DNA of 64,000 nucleotides from UBA4744 sp963723165. GTDB taxonomy: Bacteria; Actinomycetota; Acidimicrobiia; Spongiisociales; UBA4744. Within the stretch, counting starts at the first letter, position 1. Every line of letters starts with the position of its first letter. The notes below the pieces were generated by a model that was not told the DNA's origin, ran no database searches, and worked only from the letters and a program-made list of their open reading frames with translations. A program made the position numbers and the translations under genes. Shown piece after piece: positions 35,165-43,623 of this stretch. The stretch is taken from positions 124,001-188,000 of the forward strand of contig CAVRPP010000003.1 in NCBI GenBank assembly GCA_963723165.1, read 5' to 3'.

Positions 35165-36163
35165 GTGAGGATCGCCGTGATCGGGGCCGGTTCCTGGGGA
35201 ACAACAGTGGCATGTCTGGCCGCTCAACGGCACGGTGCCGTCCTGTGGGCGCGACGGCCGGAAGCTGTCACCAACATGAACGAACAGCGCCGCAACGAGC
35301 AGTACCTTCCGGGCGCCGAGATCCCCTACAACCTCACCGTCACCAGCGACCTCACAGCCGCCCTGGAGGGAGCCGAGGCCGTCATCATGGGCGTACCTTC
35401 GCACGGATACAGGGAGGTCCTGGCCTCGGCTGCGGCCGTCGTGCCGGACGGGGCGGCCATCCTGAGTCTCACCAAGGGGATCGAACAGGGAACCCTCAAA
35501 CGCATGACGGAAGTAACCGCCGAGGAACTCCCCGGCCATGATCCCGACATCATCGGCGTCTTGAGCGGACCCAATCTCGCCCGGGAAGTGATTGCCGGCC
35601 AACCGGCCGCCACCGTGATCGCAATGTCCAATACCGACCGGGCGCGCGCTCTCCAGGATGTATTCATGTCGCCATCATTTCGCGTGTACACCAACACCGA
35701 CGTGATCGGTTGCGAGATCGCCGGAGCTCTCAAGAACGTCATGGCAATCGCCGCCGGGATGGCCCGGGGCCTTGGTTTTGGTGACAACACAATGGCGACG
35801 TTGGTCACCCGGGCGCTGGCCGAACTGACCCGGCTCGGGGTCGCAATGGGCGGCGAGCCGCTCACGTTCGCCGGCCTGGCGGGCATGGGCGACCTGATCG
35901 CCACCTGCGTCAGCTCGCAAAGCCGCAACAACCGTGTCGGGACCGAATTGGGCAAGGGCCGCTCTCTCGACGAGATCATTGCCGATATGAACATGGTGGC
36001 CGAGGGCGTGAAGACCACCCGGGCCGTGCTTGATCTCGCAGACGTTCACGGCATTGAGATGCCCATCGCCCAGCAGGTCGGGAGAGTGCTCTACGAAGGC
36101 GTCCGTCCGAGAGATGCAGTGCTGGCGTTGATGACCCGCCAGGCAAAACCAGAACACAGCTGA
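35165..36163 (+). CDS. gpsA: Glycerol-3-phosphate dehydrogenase (NAD(P)+)
   Basis: 332 residues from the GTG at 35165, preceded by CAGGAGG. The Rossmann motif follows directly (VIGAGSWGTT). Further motifs: LSLTKGIEQ, LSGPNLAREV, the catalytic Lys in GALKNVMAIAAGMARGLGFGDN, and FAGLAGMGDLIATC. The enzyme reduces dihydroxyacetone phosphate to sn-glycerol 3-phosphate, the backbone of phospholipids. An upstream extension of the frame overlaps ychF antisense and was rejected. Confidence 0.96.
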   Translation: MRIAVIGAGSWGTTVACLAAQRHGAVLWARRPEAVTNMNEQRRNEQYLPGAEIPYNLTVTSDLTAALEGAEAVIMGVPSHGYREVLASAAAVVPDGAAILSLTKGIEQGTLKRMTEVTAEELPGHDPDIIGVLSGPNLAREVIAGQPAATVIAMSNTDRARALQDVFMSPSFRVYTNTDVIGCEIAGALKNVMAIAAGMARGLGFGDNTMATLVTRALAELTRLGVAMGGEPLTFAGLAGMGDLIATCVSSQSRNNRVGTELGKGRSLDEIIADMNMVAEGVKTTRAVLDLADVHGIEMPIAQQVGRVLYEGVRPRDAVLALMTRQAKPEHS

Positions 36164-36339
36164 GAGTTGGTATCCGACCTCGAAGGCGCCGCCGGGCTGC
36201 TAGCCGCTCGGATTCCATCGAGCACACGATGCGGTTACAGCTTTCCGGTTGAAGACCGAACCTTCTTGGGAGAAACCGGCAGGGTGGGAACCAAGATTCG
36301 CCGTGGTGCGTCCAAACCACGAACGACCCGGGAGGGTTC

Positions 36340-37728
36340 ATGACGACTAAACGCACAAAGACCCCTTGGAAGCTTCTGGTCCTGGCGATTGCGCTCGTGC
36401 TGATTGCCGCCGCCTGCTCGAGCGGGGACAAGTCCGCCGACCTCGAAGCGTTCGAGGAGATCGGCCTGCCTCTCGACGGCGGGGGCTTTGCGCAAGAGAC
36501 GACGACCACCATGGCGTCGGAGACCGACGCCACCTCCGACGGTGACGAGCGTTCCGGTGTCAATGCGCTGGGTTCCGGCGGCGTCGAGCCGGTTGTCTTC
36601 CAGACCTCCGGTTTCGGGCGGGACATCATCTTCACCGCCGACCTCACGGTGGCCGTACCCGACGTCGCCACCGCGGGCGAGGAAGCCAGCCGCCAGATTC
36701 AATTGCTCGGCGGCTTTCTCTTCGGCCAGCGCACAACCGGAGACCCCACCCCGATGAGCATCCTCACCTTCAAGGTGGCTCCGGCCGACTTCCAGGAAGC
36801 TCTCGACCGGCTGGGGTCGATCGGCGAACTCCGCACCCAGAACGTATCGGCCGACGACGTAACCGAGCGGATCGTAGATGTACAAAGCCGGATCAACACT
36901 GCTGAAGCGAGCGTCGAACGCTTGCGTTCCTTGCTTGAAGCTGCAGTCGACATCAAGACGATTGTTGAGCTGGAGAACGAGCTGCTGGCGCGGGAGACCC
37001 AGCTCGAAACCATGCGCGGCTCCTTGCGAACCCTCCAGGACCAGGTTGCGCTGGCCACCATTGTGTTGACCATTACCGAGGCGGAGAGCCGGCCGGCCGT
37101 GTCCCTCAACGTCACCACCTACCCGGGTCACGATCAGGGGATCTCCTGCCCGGGAAGCCAGGGTATGACCGTTGATCAGGCCGACGAGGTAACCGTGTGC
37201 TTTGAGATCTTCAACGTAGGGGACACGCTGCTCACCGACTTCGAGCTTCGCGACCCGGTACTCGACGTTGAGTTCGAGGACCTGATCCTGGTATTCGGCG
37301 ATCCCGGCGCACCTATCGAGCCGGGTGAATCGATCGTGCTCGCAACGGAGACTGTTGCAGAACGAAGCCTGCGCACTCAGACAACCGTAACGGCCACTGC
37401 GGTGAATGAGGATGGAGATGTCCTCTCGACCCGCAAGGCAGCCAACACCGTGTCGGTGTTCATTCAAGCTATCGATCCGGGCGGCATTCCCAGTTTCTCC
37501 GAAGGGCTGGAGGCCAGTTGGGATGTGCTGGTCGACGGGTTCCGGCTACTGGTCCTGCTCGCCGGTGCGCTGATTCCGTTCTTCTGGGTACCGATCCTGA
37601 TCTGGATTGCCTGGAGGTTCTCAAAGCGGCGAACCGACGGAGAGGCGACAGGGTCCGGTCAGACTCCGGGCACACCGGAGACCGGGAATACGGAGTCCGA
37701 CGAAGCCGGAACTACCCCGGAGACCTAG
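36340..37728 (+). CDS. DUF4349 membrane-anchored lipoprotein
   Basis: 462 residues, ATG with GGGAGGG upstream. Lipobox IAAAC near residue 25. The DUF4349 core spans about 95-240 (DIIFTADLTVAVPDV, GGFLFGQ, VTERIVDVQSRINTAEASVERLR, LENELLARETQLE) and includes a coiled coil. A CARDB/Ig-like part follows at about 245-385. A TM helix at about 405-430 precedes a hydrophilic tail. Known relatives are envelope proteins of unknown role. Its end overlaps the stop of the convergent nurA-like gene by four bases. Confidence 0.85.
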   Translation: MTTKRTKTPWKLLVLAIALVLIAAACSSGDKSADLEAFEEIGLPLDGGGFAQETTTTMASETDATSDGDERSGVNALGSGGVEPVVFQTSGFGRDIIFTADLTVAVPDVATAGEEASRQIQLLGGFLFGQRTTGDPTPMSILTFKVAPADFQEALDRLGSIGELRTQNVSADDVTERIVDVQSRINTAEASVERLRSLLEAAVDIKTIVELENELLARETQLETMRGSLRTLQDQVALATIVLTITEAESRPAVSLNVTTYPGHDQGISCPGSQGMTVDQADEVTVCFEIFNVGDTLLTDFELRDPVLDVEFEDLILVFGDPGAPIEPGESIVLATETVAERSLRTQTTVTATAVNEDGDVLSTRKAANTVSVFIQAIDPGGIPSFSEGLEASWDVLVDGFRLLVLLAGALIPFFWVPILIWIAWRFSKRRTDGEATGSGQTPGTPETGNTESDEAGTTPET

Positions 37729-38633
37729 CGGGAGGCAACAACCCGTAGGGAGCGGTACAGCAGCCCCTGGTCGCCCAGGCGGCGGCGCAAAGCCCGCTCG
37801 AGCCCTCCGATCGGATAGAGGTTCTGCGGCGCTCGTGGGTCCTTGTGACCTTGTGACGCAAAACGTGGCAACGTGAGCGTCACCCGGTTCGCCAGTTCCG
37901 TCGCCGCCTCCGTACCGAGGTCGGCCGGAGCCTCGCAGCGGACCACCGACGCCCAAGGATGGTCGGCGGGACCGGGAAGACGGAGATACCACGAGTAGCG
38001 GCTCCAGGCGGTGGTGGTCAAAAACAATGGGGTCCGTTGCCCGGCACCCAGGGAGCCGATCACGGGGCGGAGAGCGGGGGGCAGGTACTGGACGTGGTGG
38101 GTCTTCACGTACCCGACCGCGTTCGGCACGTGCGCGCCGCTCAACGGACCATCGACCACGACGAGAGCCTCCCCGGCGTGGCGAGCCGCAATCTCCTTTT
38201 CGGTTTCGCCCATCCGCTGCTGGATGCCGAGCCACAGCTCCTCCGGGGTAGACCCGGCCACGGCCCGGACCTCGTACTCGGCGTGGCGGGTGACGATGGG
38301 AGCCGCACCGGCGGCGGAAGTAAACAATCCGCGCCGCACCTCGCTCGCTACCAGTTCCGCCCGGCCGTCACAATGCACGGCTCCGGCAGCAAACGTCGCA
38401 CACAACCCGAGGGTCGCCAAGCCGTCTGCTTGAGAGATCCACACATTCGCATCAACCCGGCGCACACCGTCCACAAACAGCACCGAATCCGCTCCGTCGC
38501 CGGTCGGTGCGATCGGTGCCCACTCCCGGGCCGGTACCTCAATGTCAACCTCCGGCACCGCTGTGGTCTCCTCGAGCTCCGCGCCGGTTGGGGTGCCGTA
38601 CTCTGGCGCCCACGGTTCAACGGTGAATCTCAT
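37725..38633 (-). CDS. NurA-like 5'-3' nuclease
   Basis: 302 residues. ATG overlaps the sbcC stop (ATGA), so it is translationally coupled. Pattern of the NurA nuclease fold: SVLFVDGVRRVDANVW with the first metal-binding Asp, ALVVVDGPLSG with the second, VGYVKTHHVQYLPP, HPWASVVRCE and a C-terminal QNLYPIGGLERALRRRLGD. In archaea NurA degrades DNA ends together with HerA, next to Mre11 and Rad50; here it is third in an operon with SbcD and SbcC. Assignment rests on motifs and context, without a database search. Confidence 0.75.
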   Translation of the reverse strand: MRFTVEPWAPEYGTPTGAELEETTAVPEVDIEVPAREWAPIAPTGDGADSVLFVDGVRRVDANVWISQADGLATLGLCATFAAGAVHCDGRAELVASEVRRGLFTSAAGAAPIVTRHAEYEVRAVAGSTPEELWLGIQQRMGETEKEIAARHAGEALVVVDGPLSGAHVPNAVGYVKTHHVQYLPPALRPVIGSLGAGQRTPLFLTTTAWSRYSWYLRLPGPADHPWASVVRCEAPADLGTEAATELANRVTLTLPRFASQGHKDPRAPQNLYPIGGLERALRRRLGDQGLLYRSLRVVASR

Positions 38634-41005
38634 AGCTCGACCCGCTCGACGGTGGCCGTGCCGGAGCCTTTGCGTACTTCAAACCGAACCGGGACCTGCT
38701 CGGCCAATTCGCGCACATGGGTGACGATTCCGACGGTCCTGCCGCGGGCGCCCAGTTCCTGGATGACATGAGCCACCGTATCAAGCGTCTCGGCATCGAG
38801 TGTGCCGAACCCCTCGTCGAGAAACACCGATTCGAGCCGACCGGCGCCGTGGACCGACATGGACGCCAGTTGCTCCGCCAGCGACAGCGCCAGCGCCAGC
38901 GAGACGAGGAATGTTTCGCCCCCGGAGAGCGTCTTGACGAGCCGTGTTTCGTCTGCATTCCGATGATCAATCACCTGGAAGTCACGCCTGGAGACCTCGA
39001 GCGAATACGCCCCGTCGGCCAGTTCGTCGAGCAGGAGGTTGGCTCCGGCCACCAGCGCAGCGAGGGCTTCTTCCATCAGCCATGCCTCGAATCCGGTCGC
39101 CGACAGGTGCCGACCCATGCTTTTAGCCAGCTCGGCCTTTTCGGTGCCGGCCACAACGGCCGCCCGGATCTCCCCGGTCCGCTCCAGAGCCCGGCGAAGA
39201 TCGGCCAGTTCGTGGGTGGCCGCGGCAACGGCAGCTACGACCACATCCCTGATCGTCCGGCTGCTGATATCGAGCCCTTCTTGTTGAACGAGTTCGTTGA
39301 GTGCACTCTCCTGTTCGCCGAGGTGGCGATGCAGATCCTCGATGAGTCCATCCAACGCGGCCGACTCCTCGGCCAAACGGGTCATGGTTGCAGCCGCCCA
39401 ATCATGCAACTGCTTCCAATCGGCGGCAAGGTCCTCTCTCTCAGGTACCGGCGGCTCAAGAGAGGCAACCTGATCGCGTACCTGATCGAACCGTCGGCGA
39501 GCGGTGATGGTTTCGGCTTCGACGGCATCCGCTTCCCGGCGGGCCCGATTGTGGCCTTCGGCGGCTCGATCAGCCGCCGCTCGTGCTCTCTTGAGGTCCG
39601 CCTCGATGGTCTTGACCTCCTCCAGCGTGCGGACCGCCTCGTCAAAGCCGGGAGCACCGCTGAGGGCTTTTTCGATCTCTTCGATCTTCTTGGTGACCTC
39701 CGCCAGCCGGGCTTCCTCAGATGCCAGTCGTCTCCCGCTGGTGGCATCCAACTCCCGCGCCGCCTTCTCCGTGTGCAAAGCCCCGGCAAGCGACTCCTCG
39801 GCTGTCGCAACGACCGGGAGCGGTTCCTGATCCGGGAGGCGCTCGACGGTATTCCGACAAACCGGACACGGCTCACCGGCCACGAGCGTGGCGGCCAGGG
39901 TGTGCGCAGCATGTGTGCGGGCCGCAGACTCCAGAGCCTGCCGGGCGCCGAGCACGACGGCCTCAGCCGCTTTCAGCTCTTCCGCCGTCGCTTTCGCCTC
40001 CCCGGACATACTCTCGAGCGCTTCCGTCAGGCCCTTGGCGCTGGTCTGTTCGGCCTCAAGAGCTCGGTATGAGCCAACCACCCGCTCGAGTTCGGCTGCG
40101 GCCGTGAGGGCCTGCTGCGTAGCCCCGATCTTCTCGACCAGCTCCCGGGCGGCGGTCGCTTCGTCGCCGGTTTTCAGGATTGCCGCTCGTGCATCGGCCA
40201 ATCGGGCGGCCAGGGCAGGGATCCCATCGGGTATCTCAACCTTCTTCAGCTGATCTGCCGACGAACGAGCCCGGGTCGCAGTTTCGGCAGCCACCCGAAC
40301 CTGATCCCGCAAAGCCTGCAATGCCGGTTCGGCTTCTTCGATTCGGCCGGCCAACGCCTGCAGACGCTGCAATCGTTTCTCGGCCAGTTTCGTCCCTTCC
40401 GGCGTGGCATGGGCCAGCTCGCTGAGCCGGGTTTCCAGGACCTTCACTTCCGTATCGGCGACGGTCTTTCGCTGTTTGGCGAGATCTCGCATCCGTTCGT
40501 ACACGCTCAGATCGAGTAACTCCCGAAGGAGTTTCTGGCGGTCCGCCGGACGATCGTGGAGAAACGCGGCGAACTGACCCTGCGGCAGAACCACCGATTT
40601 GGTGAAGTGGTCGAAGCCAAGCCCGAGAAGCCGTCCAATGGTGTCGGTGACCTCATCGGCAGTTCCGGCGAGAACCTCGCCGTCGCGCTCGAGGCGGGCT
40701 TCCGCAGTAGAGGCACCGGTTTTGGTTCTCCGAACCACCCGGGCCACCGAGTATGTGATCCCCTCGAGAGAAAACGTGAACCGAACCCGGGCTTCCAGCT
40801 TGCCGAGCGAAACGATGGGTGCCACGTCGCGTTGACCGATCCGCGGCACGGAACCGTACAGGGAGAACACGATGGCGTCGATGATGGAGCTCTTGCCCGA
40901 GCCGGTCGGCCCGGTCAGTGCAAACAGATCGGCTCCCTCGAAATCGACGGTCACCGGATCCCGAAAGGCCGTGAAACCGGACAGCTCGAGCCGCTCAGGT
41001 CTCAT
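38630..41005 (-). CDS. sbcC: SbcC/Rad50-type exonuclease ATPase subunit
   Basis: 791 residues, ATG at 41005 inside the end of sbcD (11 bp overlap). Walker A GPTGSGKSSIIDAI near residue 35, long Ala/Glu/Arg-rich coiled coils on both sides of a zinc hook (CPVC at about 380), ABC signature LSGGETFLVSLALALS at about 690 and Walker B VFLDEGFGTLD. Somewhat shorter than E. coli SbcC because the coiled coils are short. Partners with SbcD to cleave hairpins and blocked DNA ends. Confidence 0.96.
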   Translation of the reverse strand: MRPERLELSGFTAFRDPVTVDFEGADLFALTGPTGSGKSSIIDAIVFSLYGSVPRIGQRDVAPIVSLGKLEARVRFTFSLEGITYSVARVVRRTKTGASTAEARLERDGEVLAGTADEVTDTIGRLLGLGFDHFTKSVVLPQGQFAAFLHDRPADRQKLLRELLDLSVYERMRDLAKQRKTVADTEVKVLETRLSELAHATPEGTKLAEKRLQRLQALAGRIEEAEPALQALRDQVRVAAETATRARSSADQLKKVEIPDGIPALAARLADARAAILKTGDEATAARELVEKIGATQQALTAAAELERVVGSYRALEAEQTSAKGLTEALESMSGEAKATAEELKAAEAVVLGARQALESAARTHAAHTLAATLVAGEPCPVCRNTVERLPDQEPLPVVATAEESLAGALHTEKAARELDATSGRRLASEEARLAEVTKKIEEIEKALSGAPGFDEAVRTLEEVKTIEADLKRARAAADRAAEGHNRARREADAVEAETITARRRFDQVRDQVASLEPPVPEREDLAADWKQLHDWAAATMTRLAEESAALDGLIEDLHRHLGEQESALNELVQQEGLDISSRTIRDVVVAAVAAATHELADLRRALERTGEIRAAVVAGTEKAELAKSMGRHLSATGFEAWLMEEALAALVAGANLLLDELADGAYSLEVSRRDFQVIDHRNADETRLVKTLSGGETFLVSLALALSLAEQLASMSVHGAGRLESVFLDEGFGTLDAETLDTVAHVIQELGARGRTVGIVTHVRELAEQVPVRFEVRKGSGTATVERVEL

Positions 41006-42137
41006 GGGATTCCGCCAGGAGTTCATCGAAGAGCGCCAGCAACCGCTCGTCGAATGCGTTCTTCTGGGTGAGGTACTCGGAGAACAGCTCGTGAGGAGGT
41101 CTTCCCAGCCTTACCGGAGGAGTGGCTTCCCGGAGGTCCTCTGGAGTCGCGATGACGACATCTACCGCATCAGGGAAGAACTCTCGCACCTCGTCGGCCA
41201 GACCCACCCGGGCCGGCTCCTCCAATTCAATCCGCAGGTACGCATCTCCGACCTCATCCTGGAGCGCCACAATCTGTTCCAGCGTGCCACGCATCCTGCG
41301 GAGACGGCGGCCGGCCGACAGCGCCACCTCCCTGACTCGGGCGGGGGTGCCCGGCTCGGCCTCGATCAGCAACACCGCCTTGCGGTCCTCGGTCTCTCCA
41401 AAATCCATCTGCAACGGTGAACCCGAGTACCAGGTTGGTGCGGGCGCCGGGACTTTTTGGGGACGGTGTAGGTGACCGAGGGCGACATAGGAAAGCGAAC
41501 CATCGAATGCTTGAGAGGAGACCGCGTAATCGAAGATCGTGTGCGCCGATCGCTCTCCCCCACCCAGCGTGCCTCCTGCCACCATCAGGTGAGCAACCAC
41601 CAGATTGACCTGATCGAGGGAAATCCCTTCGTTCAGCTTGGCGATCACTCCGGCCAGGCGAGAGCCGTATTTGCTGCCGTGCTGGTCGGGATCGAGGGCC
41701 ATCAGGTCGCTTGCGGACACGATCGCCCGCTGGCCCACGAACGGAACAAGGGCGATGCGGGCGCTCTCACCCGAGTCGGTTTCGGCGGTAATGACCCCTC
41801 CCTCATCCGGCCGCTTGAGGGTGGCTCCCACCTGGACTCGGCCCAGCTCGAGGAGCGGAGCAACCGCCTCCAACCGGCGCGGATGGTCGTGGTTGCCTGC
41901 CACGGCCACGACCGGGGCTATGTCGGCCAGGTCGAGCAGCGCCCGGAAGACGATCTGCTCAGACTCGGGAGAGGGGGCGACCACATCGAACAGGTCACCG
42001 GCCACCAGAATCAGGTCTACGCCCTCTTTCGCGGCGATTCCGGCGATTTCAGTCAGGACCGCCCGATGCTCGTCGGCCCGGCTCCGGCCGCGGATGGTGC
42101 GCCCGACGTGCCAGTCAGAAGTATGGAGAATCTTCAC
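40995..42137 (-). CDS. sbcD: SbcD/Mre11-type nuclease subunit
   Basis: 380 residues, GTG at 42137 (VKILHTSDWHVG). Metallophosphoesterase motifs in order: HTSDWHVG, LVAGDLFD, VAGNHDHPRRLE, VNLVVAHLMVAGG and ALGHLHRPQ. A C-terminal capping domain follows. First gene of the sbcD-sbcC-nurA-like operon, all with overlapping ends, which implies stoichiometric production. No obvious LexA box was noticed upstream. Confidence 0.96.
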   Translation of the reverse strand: MKILHTSDWHVGRTIRGRSRADEHRAVLTEIAGIAAKEGVDLILVAGDLFDVVAPSPESEQIVFRALLDLADIAPVVAVAGNHDHPRRLEAVAPLLELGRVQVGATLKRPDEGGVITAETDSGESARIALVPFVGQRAIVSASDLMALDPDQHGSKYGSRLAGVIAKLNEGISLDQVNLVVAHLMVAGGTLGGGERSAHTIFDYAVSSQAFDGSLSYVALGHLHRPQKVPAPAPTWYSGSPLQMDFGETEDRKAVLLIEAEPGTPARVREVALSAGRRLRRMRGTLEQIVALQDEVGDAYLRIELEEPARVGLADEVREFFPDAVDVVIATPEDLREATPPVRLGRPPHELFSEYLTQKNAFDERLLALFDELLAESHET

Positions 42138-42174
42138 GACGGCGATGGTACCGGGCGGTTGCGACAGGCAGAGA

Positions 42175-42846
42175 CTATGCGGTTTCTGAGCTCTCAACAG
42201 GCTGCAACAGCCGGTCCGTGCTGTCACGACGAAGGTGCATGGCAATCAGCACGCTGGTGACGGCCGCCCACGCGCACCACAGGGACGCCAAACTTGCAGC
42301 GAGGAGCCAACCGATCAAGATCACGACCGGCAGATTGATCACTCCGAAGGCGACGATGCGGCGGTGGCTGGAGACCAGCAACGGGAGGCAGGTAACCACC
42401 ACATACAGGGCGCTGAGCATGGGGTGGTAGCCCGGACCTACGTCGTAAGCCAGGCAACAACCTTCGATAGCGGCGCCGATAGGTCCCGTGACCACGCTGG
42501 CCATGTACAGAGCGGCCACACCTGCGCCTACGACCACGAGCGGCATCAGTATTCGTCGTCGTCGTGCATCCGGTTCGATGGCCAGGATGGCCACCGGCAC
42601 CAGGACGGGGAGCACCCCGAGGGCAAACGCCAGGTAGACCCAGGTGGCCGCGTGAGCCGCCAACTCAGAGACCCGACCGGCCTCCCCCCACCAGACGTAT
42701 GTCTCGACCAGCAGGTGCGTACCGAGCAATAGGGGCAGGGCAGCGAGTGGATACTCCCGGGTCTCTTTGACATGGCGCAAAGCATCGATGCCGACGCCGC
42801 TCACGACGATCCCCGCGACGATGTCGGCTTCAGGCGAGAAGCACAT
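42175..42846 (-). CDS. DUF6629-type integral membrane protein
   Basis: 223 residues from ATG at 42846 (MCFSPEADIVAGIVVSGVG). About seven TM helices. The MCFS-x-x-AD start, GIDALRHV and TYVWWGE segments are hallmarks of a conserved actinobacterial and cyanobacterial family without known function. The frame stays open upstream into the repeat array, but the family start is at this Met. It precedes sbcD by 37 bp on the same strand. Confidence 0.8.
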   Translation of the reverse strand: MCFSPEADIVAGIVVSGVGIDALRHVKETREYPLAALPLLLGTHLLVETYVWWGEAGRVSELAAHAATWVYLAFALGVLPVLVPVAILAIEPDARRRRILMPLVVVGAGVAALYMASVVTGPIGAAIEGCCLAYDVGPGYHPMLSALYVVVTCLPLLVSSHRRIVAFGVINLPVVILIGWLLAASLASLWCAWAAVTSVLIAMHLRRDSTDRLLQPVESSETA

Positions 42847-43024
42847 GATGCAATTCCACGAAGCGCATGACCCCACGATACGGCCTGTATTTGCGATGGA
42901 CCAGAGGCATAGGACTCGCGTTATCGGACCTTGGTCCATTGTGTGAAAGGGGGTCGGGTCGGGTTCCCTGAGGCTGGGGTGTGGGTTCACAGCCCTGTTC
43001 TCCGGGCTGGTTTGCATCGACAAG

Positions 43025-43500
43025 CAGGCCGGCGATGCGTCGGGTTGGGTGTTCGCCGGGAGCCCCGTCTCGGGGTCTCTCTGCATCAAGGGGAAAGTCG
43101 GTTTGCGGTCGGGTTGGGGGCTCCCCCGCATAATCGTGGAGTCTCCTTTACACCGAGGGAAAAGTCCGATTGCAATCGGGTTGGGAGCTCCCCGCATAAT
43201 CGTGGAGTCTCCTTTACACCGAGGGAACGGCAGCTTGTAGTTGAGTTGGGAGATCGCCCGCCAGCGAGCCCCAGGGCCTTATTGCATCGAGGGGAAAGTC
43301 GGTTTGCGGTCGGGTTGGGAGCTCCCCGGCTGATCGTGGGGTCTCCTTACACCGAGGGAAAAGTCTTGGGGTCTCCTTTGCACCGAGGGAACGGCAGCTT
43401 GTAGTTGAGTTGCGTGTTCGCCCGCCCAAGTGGCCTGCCGTCTCTTTGCATCGAGGGAAGGCCGGCTGTCGTTGGGTTGGGAGCCTCTTCCGCCGGCGGG
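43025..43500. repeat. Array of about seven degenerate 66-70 bp repeats
   Basis: Units begin at about 43040, 43110, 43177, 43243, 43311, 43406 and 43473. Each holds CGGGTTGGGAGCTCSCC (or the TTGAGTTGGG variant), a middle part GCATAATCGTGGAGTCTCC, then TTTRCACCGAGGGAA. Two end types alternate: AAAGTCGGTTTGCGGT and CGGCAGCTTGTAG. One unit has an internal duplication near 43345-43380. A weaker half-unit starts near 42960. The array fills most of the 777 bases between the DUF6629 gene and the HNH gene. It is not a CRISPR array: no constant spacer length and no unique spacers. Confidence 0.8.
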
Positions 43501-43528
43501 AGAGGCGCGGCGCCGCCTTCAGGCGGCG
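43483..43528 (+). other. Double hairpin at the end of the repeat array
   Basis: A stem of GCCTCTTCC with GGGAGAGGC around GCCGGC (43483-43506) is followed by CGCCGCC-TTCA-GGCGGCG (43511-43528). The two strong stems lie between the last repeat and the HNH gene promoter region. They could insulate that gene from upstream transcription or form part of a recognised structure. Confidence 0.55.
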
Positions 43529-43623
43529 ATGCGGAGAGGGTGACACCAGCCGGACCGGAGATGCCAGATAGTAGACGGTGTTGTTTATCGTTTTTTGTCA
43601 CACCTAGACGATATGTTTGAGTC

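Noticed and set aside
43025..43500. Possible CRISPR array
   Set aside because: Units are 66-70 bp, degenerate along their whole length and contiguous; there are no identical short repeats separated by unique spacers, and no cas genes nearby.
42847..43620. Long open frames on both strands through the repeat array
   Set aside because: They arise because repeat length is near a multiple of three; no start signals or family resemblance. The minus-strand frame simply extends the DUF6629 gene beyond its conserved MCFS start.
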